Shown: positions 34,662-42,257, numbered from the stretch's first letter. The stretch is DNA of 64,000 nt from UBA6170 sp034429975 (GCA_034429975.1 DAOUFM010000179.1:1-64000); one strand, 5' to 3'. The notes: generated from the letters alone by a model not told the origin. Program-made: numbers and translations.

Positions 34662-34700
34662 ATTAGGATAATCACCAATCTCATTTAAAATTATCCTAAT
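34662..34700 (+). promoter_or_regulatory. Inverted repeat enclosing the LON-domain gene start
   Basis: ATTAGGATAAT (34662-34672) and ATTATCCTAAT (34690-34700) are perfect 11-bp complements around 17 nt. The second arm ends on the A and T of the start codon, and no Shine-Dalgarno sequence is visible. It may be an operator or an RNA hairpin that hides the start. Confidence 0.5.
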
Positions 34701-35364
34701 GACAGCGAACACGATGCCAATCTTTCCTTTAAATACAGTTTTATTTCCAGGTATGCCTTTGAATTTGCATATCTTCGAAAGCCGCTACCGCCTGATGATC
34801 AATCAATTGATGAATCAGGACCCGACCTTTGGGGTTGTTTTAATTAAACGGGGGTTAGAAGCCTATGGTCCTTTAGCAGAGCCACATCCGGTAGGTACGC
34901 GGGTTCGCATTGTCAAAGTCGATCCCCTGCCCCAGGGCCATTTCAACATTACTGTTGTGGGGGAACAACGTTTCCGGGTCAAATCGCTCTGCCAGGAGCA
35001 GCCATATCTGACCGCTGAAACCGAAGATTATCCAATCGATTTCAAACGCCCGCTGGATGTCTACCGCCGCATTCGTTTTTTGCGCAACCATGTGCAATAT
35101 TACTTACGCACCGTCAATCGCCTGGACGATGTGGGACTTGATCTGGAACAATTGGAAATGCCGGACGACCCGTTCACGTTGATCTTCCTGGCGGCTTCGT
35201 TGTTGCAAATCCCGGCGCATGAAAAACAGCCGGCTTTGTGCGCCCAATCGGCTTTTGAAATTATCACGATTGTGGAACGCCTTTATCGCCGTGAGAATGC
35301 CGTCCTCAGAAACCTGATCGATATTACCGCGGAGCAGGCTCAGAATTACGCCTTATTAAATTGA
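34699..35364 (+). CDS. LON substrate-binding-domain protein
   Basis: The 221-residue protein consists of the N-terminal domain of Lon proteases only: PIFPLNTVLFPGMPLNLHIF (about residues 7-26), PVGTRVRIVKVDPLPQGHFN and GEQRFRVKSL, with a helical bundle after residue 125. The AAA and protease domains are absent, as in the stand-alone family often annotated as peptidase S16 LON. The role is not established; substrate binding or adaptor function is likely. ATG 34699 is used, with ATG 34714 as an alternative. No ribosome site is seen. Confidence 0.85.
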   Translation: MTANTMPIFPLNTVLFPGMPLNLHIFESRYRLMINQLMNQDPTFGVVLIKRGLEAYGPLAEPHPVGTRVRIVKVDPLPQGHFNITVVGEQRFRVKSLCQEQPYLTAETEDYPIDFKRPLDVYRRIRFLRNHVQYYLRTVNRLDDVGLDLEQLEMPDDPFTLIFLAASLLQIPAHEKQPALCAQSAFEIITIVERLYRRENAVLRNLIDITAEQAQNYALLN

Positions 35365-35401
35365 TGATCTTGCAAGGGGATGGGGTTAAAGAACGGCTAT
35401 T

Positions 35402-36295
35402 CTAGAGATCGTAGTCTTCGTGTTCGTCTTCAAATTCGGGTAAATACCAGGTACCGGCGTCTATTTCATCCAGCGCTGCCTGGTCTTCCGGGGTGAGCGG
35501 ATCATCCATGCGCACCTGCAGGCGAATGCCAGCCGTGCGGATGCCGTTGGGGGTCATCACCCGGCGGACAGTGTAACGAATGAAATAACGTTTGATGAGT
35601 TCATTTTTCAGCACAGTCTTGAGAGTGCGCACACTAATGCAGGCCTGTTCTGCCAGCTCCCCCATTTCGGTTTCGAGGATGTCGCGTTTCTCACCGGTGT
35701 ACGGGTTCCAATAACAGACCTTGCGAATGATCATGACCACAATCAAAGCCGAATGCCCCAGCAATGGCAACCACTTTTCCAGGAAATATTTAGTAACGTA
35801 AATACCCTTGTCGGGTTGAATCAGACGGGCACGCTTATCCCCATACGCCTGCTGCAGGACCAGTTTGCGTTTACTTTTGGATGTTGAAGTCTCATCCAGA
35901 TCAACATCGCTGCTTTGCGAGGTTATGGCCGGCTTCTTTTGGGCTGGCTGTCTTTCTTCTCTTTCAGACAAAAGCTGGGGTGAATTGAATTCCTTCCGAT
36001 TCTGACTACTTTCTGAAATGTCCAGGCTGGAAACAATCACCTCCACCTCGATATCACGCTGGTAAAAGCCGGATAACAGGTTGGCGATCTGTGAGTTCAG
36101 GCGATTGAGGATGATCTGGCGGTTGTATTCATTCATCACCGCCAAGCGAAATTTGTTGGGGTTGCCGTTAAAGCCAAGCGGAACAATCGGGTCCACCCAG
36201 GTTTTGTAGTCTGAGCGTTTCATCCCTAATTGCAACTGGCCAATCACCTGCTGCCAGGCTTGCTGGTAATCCTTAACTCCCGTAAAGATTTCCAT
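35402..36295 (-). CDS. Putative replication initiator: DnaA domain I-like plus winged-helix region
   Basis: Residues about 10-95 resemble DnaA domain I (AWQQVIGQLQLGMKRSDYKTW, then FRLAVMNEYNRQIILNRLNS and the exposed strand EVEVIVSS). A charged, low-complexity linker (about 98-150) follows. Residues about 160-265 look like a winged-helix DNA-binding module (GHSALIVVMIIRKVCYW, ISVRTLKTVLKNELIKRYFI). The AAA+ and helix-turn-helix domains III/IV of DnaA are missing. In DnaA, domain I recruits helicase and partner proteins. Together with the neighbouring ATPase and par genes this suggests a plasmid-type initiator. Both the fold of the back half and the function are inference. Confidence 0.6.
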   Translation of the reverse strand: MEIFTGVKDYQQAWQQVIGQLQLGMKRSDYKTWVDPIVPLGFNGNPNKFRLAVMNEYNRQIILNRLNSQIANLLSGFYQRDIEVEVIVSSLDISESSQNRKEFNSPQLLSEREERQPAQKKPAITSQSSDVDLDETSTSKSKRKLVLQQAYGDKRARLIQPDKGIYVTKYFLEKWLPLLGHSALIVVMIIRKVCYWNPYTGEKRDILETEMGELAEQACISVRTLKTVLKNELIKRYFIRYTVRRVMTPNGIRTAGIRLQVRMDDPLTPEDQAALDEIDAGTWYLPEFEDEHEDYDL

Positions 36296-36452
36296 TTTCC
36301 TGCTCTAAATATTCACAATCATCGAAAATGATTTGCCTGAAACTCTCACCTTTTTCAACAAATTCCTCCTTAATTCTTCACCTACACGAAGTTTTGATTG
36401 GTCATTTGTAATTATTTCTTCCATTAATTACCTGGGTTTATGGTAGAAAAAT

Positions 36453-36782
36453 CTATTCATGCGTCAGCATTAACTGCACCAATTCTTCAAGGTTACGCGC
36501 TTTTTCGCCCGGTACCAGTTGTAAACGTGCGCTACAGATACGTGAAATAATGCCCACCGTCTCCCCCAGCGAGATCTTCCGGCCGAGCATTTTAGTGAGG
36601 CGTTTTTGCCATTTGGTCAATTCTGCCATTTCCCCTTTTGAAAGGGTTAAGCCCACTTTATGGCGTGGCACCAGAGATGGCGGTCTCCCCGGTGGACGGG
36701 ATTGTGGATCGGCGGTTATACGCCGGGCTTGGTAGAGTTGCACCCAGGCATTGCTGGATACACTGTGGGAATCAGGCTTCAT
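36453..36782 (-). CDS. Small basic protein in the replicon island
   Basis: The 109-residue protein has a disordered basic front (RPPGRPPSLVPRHKVG) and a helical back (LSKGEMAELTKWQKRLTKML, then SLGETVGIISRICSARLQL). A ribbon-helix-helix or similar small DNA-binding fold is plausible because a short strand (KVGLTLS) precedes two helices. It overlaps the upstream AAA ATPase gene by 11 nt, so the two are co-translated. I do not recognise a named family. Between it and the initiator (36296-36452) lies a spacer with an 8/9 match to a DnaA box at 36309-36317. Confidence 0.6.
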   Translation of the reverse strand: MKPDSHSVSSNAWVQLYQARRITADPQSRPPGRPPSLVPRHKVGLTLSKGEMAELTKWQKRLTKMLGRKISLGETVGIISRICSARLQLVPGEKARNLEELVQLMLTHE

Positions 36783-37602
36783 ATTGGACTACCTCTCTTA
36801 CGATATCTAGTGTGATGGTGGAAACGTCTGACTGTAATACCAGATCTGTGGCTAAAGCACAGATGCGAATAATCTCGCGCGGGACGCCCTGTGAGCGTTC
36901 GTACAAAAGCTCAAAGGCATCATCATCAATAAAAGGCTCGCTGCGGCCGGCAACATTCAAACGAAAGAGCACCATTTGCAGCGAACTGGATAAGGTCAGG
37001 GGTGGTAAGGCCAAGCGCACAAAGACGCGCGCATTGACTGCTTTGTTGGTTTCAAAAAGGCTGTTCATTTCCCGCTGCCCGAAGGCCAGAATCTGCACTA
37101 CTTTAGAGTCGTAATCGAAGTTATAAAGGCGATGGATCACCTCCAGTGCTTCTGACTCCATCATCTGAGCATCATCCAGTATAATTACTACATTGCGGTT
37201 GCGGGTGTATTCATCCGCCATCAAGCGTTCGAGGGTATCCATTTGACGCTGGAAGCTGCGTTGGGTGGGCAGCCCTAATGAAAGGGAGATTTGTCGGGCA
37301 GCATCCATTCCGGATTTGAAAGAAGCCGTATGAATATAACTGATCACCACAGAATCTTCTGCAGCATAGAGATCGTAAATGCGTCGAGCTAATGAACTTT
37401 TGCCCATACCCATATCGCCAGAAAATAAAGCCAGACCTCTGCGGCGCGAGACCACTCCCTGCGCCTGCCGGTACACTGCCAGATGCTCGGGTCCCAGATA
37501 CAGGTACCTTGGATCGGCAGATAATTTGAAAGGATCCTCCTTGAGACCCAATCTTTCCATTCGGGCAACGCGCCATTCTTCATCGTTCAAAGCATTGAAC
37601 AT
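36772..37602 (-). CDS. ExeA/TniB-type AAA ATPase
   Basis: ATG 37602 is preferred because GGAGG lies in front of it; the earlier ATG at 37614 has this site inside its own codons. The 276-residue protein has LGLKEDPFKLSADPRYLYLG, Walker A SGDMGMGKSS (about residues 61-70), Walker B VVIILDDAQ (about 136-144) and a C-terminal lid (QGVPREIIRICALA). This is the ExeA/TniB/MuB-like ATPase group, known from secretion, transposition and DNA targeting. No transposase is adjacent, so a role in replication or segregation next to the initiator and ParA genes is more likely here. Confidence 0.75.
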   Translation of the reverse strand: MFNALNDEEWRVARMERLGLKEDPFKLSADPRYLYLGPEHLAVYRQAQGVVSRRRGLALFSGDMGMGKSSLARRIYDLYAAEDSVVISYIHTASFKSGMDAARQISLSLGLPTQRSFQRQMDTLERLMADEYTRNRNVVIILDDAQMMESEALEVIHRLYNFDYDSKVVQILAFGQREMNSLFETNKAVNARVFVRLALPPLTLSSSLQMVLFRLNVAGRSEPFIDDDAFELLYERSQGVPREIIRICALATDLVLQSDVSTITLDIVREVVQYEA

Positions 37603-37810
37603 AACATCCTCCATAATCTGTGCATATTATTGCATTAATTTCGGAATTAATCAAGGGAATTATCGCAATTCTATCTTAAAAACAATTTAATTAAAGGTAT
37701 TTAGTTGAATTAATGTTTGAATTATGCTAATATACACACAAATGAAGGTAAATAAATTAATTAATTCATAATTATCTCAAATTATCCCAATTCTATGATC
37801 ACGAGGGACT
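37603..37810. promoter_or_regulatory. AT-rich divergent spacer, candidate replication origin
   Basis: This 208-bp gap between the divergent ATPase and parA genes is strongly AT-rich. It carries AATTATCNCAA three times: 37658-37668, 37770-37780 and 37780-37790, the last two in register at 10 bp. Near-matches (8/9) to the DnaA box TTATNCACA lie at 37730-37738 on plus and 37619-37627 on minus. A promoter TTGAAT (37705-37710), 17 nt, TAATAT (37728-37733) would serve parA. Repeats of this type act as iterons or operators. Confidence 0.5.
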
Positions 37811-38659
37811 ATGGCTGTAATTATCACAATCGCAAATGAAAAAGGCGGGGTCGGAAAGACAACCACTGCTGTCAACTTGGCCGCGGGGCTTTCCCTGTCG
37901 CTGGCAGGTCAGGAAGCTATCCAACAGCGCGTCCTGCTGATCGACATGGATCCGCAGGGACATGCCCTTCTGGCCACTGCCTACGGAGAACATGACGCGC
38001 CAGCCGGACAATCCCTCTCGTCTCTACTCGTCGAATCGCCGCCCCCATCTATCCAACGGCTTTTACGCCCCTCCGTCCACCATCCCAACCTGTATGTGGT
38101 CCCGTCCAACCGGGCTGCCATGGTGGATGCCGCCCGCATCCTGCCCACCTTGATGGCTAACGAATCACGCCTGAACCAGGTGCTGCGCCCGGTGCGCAAC
38201 CAGTTTGCCTTCATTATTATCGATACCCCACCCAACACCGGCGATCTGCTGGTCAATGCGCTGGTGGCAGCCGATCATATCATCATCCCAGTCGAACCCA
38301 GCTACCTGGGTGTCTCTGGTCTGCGCGAGTTGCAGAACACGATTGAACAGGTACGCCTGCATTTCAACCCGGAGATTAACATCCTGGGGTATTTACCCAC
38401 CATTATTGAGGAACAGCGCCTTGAAGTGCGCGAAATTCTGGAGCAATTGGAACAGCGGTATCCGCACCAATTACTGGGGCCGATCCACAAAGCATCCGAC
38501 CTGGCTTATGCCCACTCCAGCCACATGGACATCTTCACCTATCGCCCGCCCCGGCAGCGTCAGCCGGGACAACTGGCTTCCAGTTCCCGCGCTACCAAAG
38601 AGTATGGTGATTTGGTAGATATCGTGATTCAAAAAACCCTGCCCACCGCTGTTCGCTAA
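37811..38659 (+). CDS. ParA family partition ATPase (first copy)
   Basis: The 282-residue deviant Walker ATPase has ANEKGGVGKTTTAVNLAAG (residues 8-26) with both signature lysines, Walker B-like LLIDMDPQGHALLA and IIDTPPNTGDLLVNALVAAD. There is no N-terminal HTH domain, so it matches the chromosomal/Soj-like short form. ParA binds DNA with ATP and pulls ParB-bound plasmids or chromosomes. A ParB-like gene follows after 9 nt with a strong ribosome site. The promoter lies in the iteron-bearing spacer. Confidence 0.93.
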   Translation: MAVIITIANEKGGVGKTTTAVNLAAGLSLSLAGQEAIQQRVLLIDMDPQGHALLATAYGEHDAPAGQSLSSLLVESPPPSIQRLLRPSVHHPNLYVVPSNRAAMVDAARILPTLMANESRLNQVLRPVRNQFAFIIIDTPPNTGDLLVNALVAADHIIIPVEPSYLGVSGLRELQNTIEQVRLHFNPEINILGYLPTIIEEQRLEVREILEQLEQRYPHQLLGPIHKASDLAYAHSSHMDIFTYRPPRQRQPGQLASSSRATKEYGDLVDIVIQKTLPTAVR

Positions 38660-38668
38660 GGAGGAAAG

Positions 38669-39814
38669 ATGCCACCTGCCAAGAAAAAACAACGTTTCAA
38701 CGCTTTTGAAGATTTTCCCATCACCGAGGATAGTTCTGTTTCCAAAATAAAACCTTCCATCCGCGAGGAACAACCAGCCAGTGTCATCGAACGCATTGAA
38801 CGGCTCAAACCCAGCGAAATGCTGCCCGATCGTTATCAGCCACGCCGTTTATTGCCCCTGCATATTCGCAATGCCTTCTTCTCTGGCGAGATCGATTGCT
38901 ATCAGGCTGCCAGTGAATGGCTGAAATTCGCCCAACACGATAGCGGCGTCAAAGCTGAAGTGGACCGACTTTTGTCCTTGGGTAACTCCTTCGATGAACA
39001 TGGTCAGATCAAGCCCATCACCGGCTCCTGGCAAAATGACAGCCTTGGCAACTTTGTCTTTCTGATCGAGACCGGTGAACGTCGTTTTTGGGCTGCCTGC
39101 CTGCAAAAAAGCGCCAGCCATCAAGTTGAAGAGCCGCTTTTACGCGTGGAAGTGATCGAAAACCCTACCCGCCAACGTCAAGTGCTTGAAAACCGGCATG
39201 CCGAATCCCCGTCCGCCGTCGAACAGGCCTGCGAGGTGGCTGCCTTAATCCTGGCAGAACTCAACATTCACCCGGATGGCAAGCTGCAGGACGATTACGA
39301 CTACTTCCGCCAGGCACGCGCTCAACGCATGCCAGCCGGATTATGGGAACGCATCATCCCGATCATGCAGCTCACCCGCCCGCGTATGGTACAGTTGCTC
39401 AATATCTTGCAAATGCCCAGCCCTTTGCTGGAACTAGCTGACCGCTTCCGCCTGCCTGAGCGGGTTTTGCGCGAGATTCTGGCGCAACCTTCTGGTAACT
39501 GGGAGAAATTGATCCACCAGAGCATTCAAAACAGCCTGACGTCTGAGGAGATCGCTGAACAAACTCTGGTTGTGAAGTCGGATGAAGGTCAAAAAAAAGA
39601 CCTTTCTCCGCGTACCCCCTCCTCTCCGGAAAAGAATGCGCACCGCTCCCTGCGTAAATTTACACGCGTATTTCGCTCTATCGGGCACCTGGAACAATCC
39701 GAAATCCTGGACACCCTGGCGGACGACCTGGTGGTCAGTGGTCAGGCGGAGAAAGTGGCCGATATTCTCTCTGAATTGTTGAGTTTGATACAAGCGAGGG
39801 TAAAAAGGCGGTAG
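38669..39814 (+). CDS. ParB-like partition protein, divergent
   Basis: The 381-residue protein has a disordered basic front, then a ParB/Srx-like segment: RLKPSEMLPDRYQPRRLLP, an insertion of about 60 residues, GQIKPITGSW, ETGERRFWAACL and VEVIENPTRQRQVLENRHAE with SPSAVEQACEVA. The GERR box and the following EN...E motif are ParB hallmarks (CTP pocket). The HTH part lies at about residues 225-275 (MQLTRPRMVQLLNILQM) and a C-terminal dimer domain at the end. The insertion splits the usual compact N-domain. It should bind a centromere site, not yet identified for this copy. Confidence 0.78.
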   Translation: MPPAKKKQRFNAFEDFPITEDSSVSKIKPSIREEQPASVIERIERLKPSEMLPDRYQPRRLLPLHIRNAFFSGEIDCYQAASEWLKFAQHDSGVKAEVDRLLSLGNSFDEHGQIKPITGSWQNDSLGNFVFLIETGERRFWAACLQKSASHQVEEPLLRVEVIENPTRQRQVLENRHAESPSAVEQACEVAALILAELNIHPDGKLQDDYDYFRQARAQRMPAGLWERIIPIMQLTRPRMVQLLNILQMPSPLLELADRFRLPERVLREILAQPSGNWEKLIHQSIQNSLTSEEIAEQTLVVKSDEGQKKDLSPRTPSSPEKNAHRSLRKFTRVFRSIGHLEQSEILDTLADDLVVSGQAEKVADILSELLSLIQARVKRR

Positions 39815-39833
39815 GTGGTAGGCTAAAGGCTCA

Positions 39834-40109
39834 AGGCAAAAGGCGAAAGGAATTAGTTTAAAGTTAACAGGTAACAGTGCGGTGCACTTAGAGATTAAAA
39901 AGATACTAAGAAAGCGCACACAACCGCATGAATCAGGAATCCAGAAGTGCGCTGCACTTAGTTACAGTGACAGGCAAAAGGCGAAAGGAATTAGTTTAAA
40001 GTTAACAGTTTACAGTGCGGTGAACTTAGGGATTAAAAAGATACTAAGAAAGCGCACACACCCGCATGAACCAGGAATCCAGAAGTGCGCTGCACTTAGG
40101 CACGGTGGA
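39834..40109 (+). repeat. Tandem duplication of a 138-bp unit carrying REP-like motifs
   Basis: 39834-39971 and 39972-40109 are near-identical, starting AGGCAAAAGGCGAAAGGAAT. Each holds AGTGCGGTGMACTTAG at one end and AAGTGCGCTGCACTTAG at the other, enclosing GATTAAAAAGATACTAAGAA. The GTGCGSTGCAC motif is shared with the repeats around the restriction operon and the transposase gene. The rest of the gap to the second parA holds a palindrome and promoter, listed separately. An 82-codon frame here is a product of the repeat. Confidence 0.85.
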
Positions 40110-40171
40110 CAGGCGCCAGGTAGAAGTTAATAGAGAATAAACCTAGTGAAACCTAAGCAAGTATGTTATAA

Positions 40172-40193
40172 ATTCGTAACCGCGGTTACGAAT
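40172..40193. promoter_or_regulatory. 22-bp perfect palindrome, candidate centromere/operator
   Basis: The site is a perfect 22-bp palindrome with core GTAACCGCGGTTAC, extended by ATTC on one side and GAAT on the other. The same core recurs at 41670-41683 at the end of the second partition operon, and a half of it (ACCGCGGTTACACT) occurs at 40581-40594 in parA. It is 336 nt before the second parA gene. Confidence 0.6.
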
Positions 40194-40384
40194 CAGGGGG
40201 CCATGGGAGGTTTTGCTATCGGCGTTTTTATTGGTGATTGCAGGTTGAAATTGATGGTTAATTTCCTGGTTTTAGTAGATGACAAATTTTTAACAAAGAT
40301 TCACGATTTTGAGCGAAAAATGAGTGAGTCATATGAATGACCTTTTTTCTCTATAGAATCGCTTAAAATGGCTATATTTAGGCC

Positions 40385-40477
40385 AAGGGTATACTCTGGA
40401 TTTATCACAGGGTATACCCTTAGGGTCGCCGCTTGACAAATGAATCATTTAAGTTGTACAATTATAGGGGCGACCCT
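40385..40477 (+). promoter_or_regulatory. Promoter of second partition operon with nested inverted repeats
   Basis: TTGACA (40433-40438), 18 nt and TACAAT (40457-40462) form the promoter. AGGGTCGCC (40422-40430) and GGCGACCCT (40469-40477) bracket it as a 9-bp inverted repeat. Upstream, AAGGGTATAC (40385-40394) pairs with GTATACCCTT (40412-40421), and AGGGTATACCCT (40409-40420) is itself a 12-bp palindrome. These are good operator candidates for autoregulation. Confidence 0.6.
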
Positions 40478-40529
40478 TTTAGACTGGTCACGCTGATTTT
40501 CCGAATCGTCAAAGGAGCTGGCTTTCAAT

Positions 40530-41300
40530 ATGTTCATTATCGCGCTTGCAAATCAGAAAGGCGGGGTGGGTAAAACCACTACCGCGGTTACACTGGCCAG
40601 TGGGTTTACACAGTATCAAAAAAAGACTTTATTGATTGATCTGGATCCTCAAGGCCATATCGCCTTCTCTTTTGGGGTGGAGAAAACACCCGGGTTGTAT
40701 CGCTGGCTGGTCATGGATGAAACTTTGGAAGAGGTGATTCAGACAGTTCGCCCAGGGTTGGACATCTTATCCAGTGACAAACGCACCGAGAGCGTCAAAC
40801 GCCACATCACCCTGATGGATTTTCGGGAAACCATCCTGCTGGATCGCTTGCAGGACACAGATTATGACGTGATTCTGCTGGATATGGCTCCTTCTCTGGA
40901 CGTGCTGCACATCAATGGGTTGGTCGCCAGTGATTGGGTTCTCATCCCAACGCGCCCGGATGCCATGGCCGTCGACGGTGTCAAAGAAATCCTGCTCACT
41001 CTGGCAGAGATCTCCCAGCGTGGTCATCAGTTTAAAGGGTATTCGATCCTGCCAACCTTTTTCGATCGCACCACCCGTGAGACAATCACGCAATTTCAGG
41101 AAATCGTGACTGCTTTCGGCAATAAGGTCTTACCGCCCATCCCGCAGGACACACGCGTTCGCGAAGCCGCTGCCTATGGTAAAACCTTATGGGAATACTC
41201 TCCCAACAGCCCCGCTATGCTGGGATATATGGACGGTAAAGGGCAAATGGGGGGTTACAAACAAATATTGGAACGCTTATTGGAGGTGATGGATGGCTAA
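40530..41300 (+). CDS. ParA family partition ATPase (second copy)
   Basis: The 256-residue protein has ANQKGGVGKTTTAVTLASGF (residues 7-26), LLIDLDPQGHIAFSFGV and VILLDMAPSLDVLHINGLVA. It is distinct from the first copy and ends with RVREAAAYGKTLWEYSP, the usual ParA/Soj tail. Its 3' end overlaps the small gene by 8 nt, a pattern found in type Ib partition operons, where ParA is paired with a small ribbon-helix-helix ParB-like (ParG-type) protein. Two different ParA systems next to each other suggest a merged or specialised replicon. Confidence 0.93.
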   Translation: MFIIALANQKGGVGKTTTAVTLASGFTQYQKKTLLIDLDPQGHIAFSFGVEKTPGLYRWLVMDETLEEVIQTVRPGLDILSSDKRTESVKRHITLMDFRETILLDRLQDTDYDVILLDMAPSLDVLHINGLVASDWVLIPTRPDAMAVDGVKEILLTLAEISQRGHQFKGYSILPTFFDRTTRETITQFQEIVTAFGNKVLPPIPQDTRVREAAAYGKTLWEYSPNSPAMLGYMDGKGQMGGYKQILERLLEVMDG

Positions 41301-41673
41301 TCGCAACCTGCAACGCAGAAACGTACTCGATCCGGCAGTGGCGGATCTCTTAGCCGGCATGGAAAACAAGCAGGCAGAAGCGCGCTTACCCCGCCGTCTG
41401 CGCGAAAAGAAAGCTAAGGAGCGCGCCAAGATCAAAGCCCGTCGCGATCACCGCGTCACGTACGATTTACCCCCGCAGCTCAAACAAGCGGTATTCGAAC
41501 TGGCTGAATCTCTCTCCCTGCCCGCCAGCCAACTGGTTACCCTGGCATTGCAGCGCTTTATGGAAGCCTACAAAACCGGTCAGATTGATTTGTCTAAATA
41601 CAAAAAGCCATCTAAAAGTCCGCGCTACGATTGGAAGTTGGAGTTCCCCGCTGAATGGTTCCAGAATTCGTAA
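41293..41673 (+). CDS. Small basic DNA-binding partner of ParA (ribbon-helix-helix-like)
   Basis: The 126-residue protein has a very basic middle (RRLREKKAKERAKIKARRDH) followed by a short strand (RVTYDLP) and two helices (PQLKQAVFELAESLSLPA, SQLVTLALQRFMEAYKTG), the arrangement of a ribbon-helix-helix domain. A positively charged front and C-terminal KYKKPSKSPRYDWKL complete it. Overlap with parA and the palindrome in its stop region suggest that it is the centromere-binding protein of the pair. Its stop codon (41671-41673) lies inside the palindrome. Confidence 0.7.
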   Translation: MANRNLQRRNVLDPAVADLLAGMENKQAEARLPRRLREKKAKERAKIKARRDHRVTYDLPPQLKQAVFELAESLSLPASQLVTLALQRFMEAYKTGQIDLSKYKKPSKSPRYDWKLEFPAEWFQNS

Positions 41674-41683
41674 CCGCGGTTAC
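41666..41683. promoter_or_regulatory. Second copy of the GTAACCGCGGTTAC palindrome
   Basis: ATTC plus the 14-bp core GTAACCGCGGTTAC (41670-41683) overlaps the stop codon of the small partner gene. With 40172-40193 it brackets the second partition operon 1.49 kb apart. The right-hand extension GAAT is absent, so symmetry is limited to the core. Confidence 0.6.
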
Positions 41684-41763
41684 ACTTTGGAAGGGGCGGG
41701 GGAGGGGGGATAATATTTTTACGAACCCGCTTTTTTAACTTAGCGAGACTCGTAATTATTTAT

Positions 41764-41960
41764 TTATACAACCTTATAGATCATATGTTCTATTTTATTT
41801 TGTTGGCTCTCATTCATTTGATATTGCTGAGGTGATTCTCTCGCAATAATCAACGCTAAAACTGTAATTATTTCACTCTTTTGGCAGGTTTTCGAAATAA
41901 TAATATTCCACTCATCTCGATTCCTATTATCATCTTTCTTTGGTAAGAAGAATCCTGTTT
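41764..41960 (-). pseudogene. Possible coding remnant in an AT-rich gap
   Basis: The 584-bp gap 41674-42257 has no intact gene. On the minus strand a frame ending at TAA 41764-41766 reads like a protein tail (KTCQKSEIITVLALIIARES, ending KIEHMIYKVV), about 60 codons with no start. A second unlinked piece near 42080-42200 reads RFIYEIFLNVLGLELFQYDL and then breaks at stops. Both could belong to one decayed gene. No family is recognised. Confidence 0.3.
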
Positions 41961-42257
41961 ATGCGCTCCAATAACCTGGAATTCATTCCAGGGATATGAT
42001 CTCTAAATTATTTAAAAATAGTTGGAGGAGGTGTTATTCCCGATTGTTAAAGCTTCTGGTATTTTGTAGCAAATTTTCATTCTCCTATAGTATCGCCAAT
42101 CACGTTCCGATATATTGTTTCAGTATCAGATCATATTGAAATAATTCTAAGCCAAGTACATTCAGGAATATTTCATAAATAAATCTTTTGTAACTATCGC
42201 AACCTTCCTTTTATAATCCGCGAATTCTCTATCTAGATAATCATCATTTGATTAGTT

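Noticed and set aside
36772..37602. Tn7/Tn5053-like transposition ATPase (TniB) as part of a transposon
   Set aside because: No TniA/TnsB transposase, terminal repeats or resolvase are nearby; ExeA-like similarity with the replicon context fits better.
39882..40130. 82-codon open frame across the 138-bp duplication
   Set aside because: 138 is divisible by three, which keeps the frame open by itself; the translation is low in protein character and has no ribosome site.
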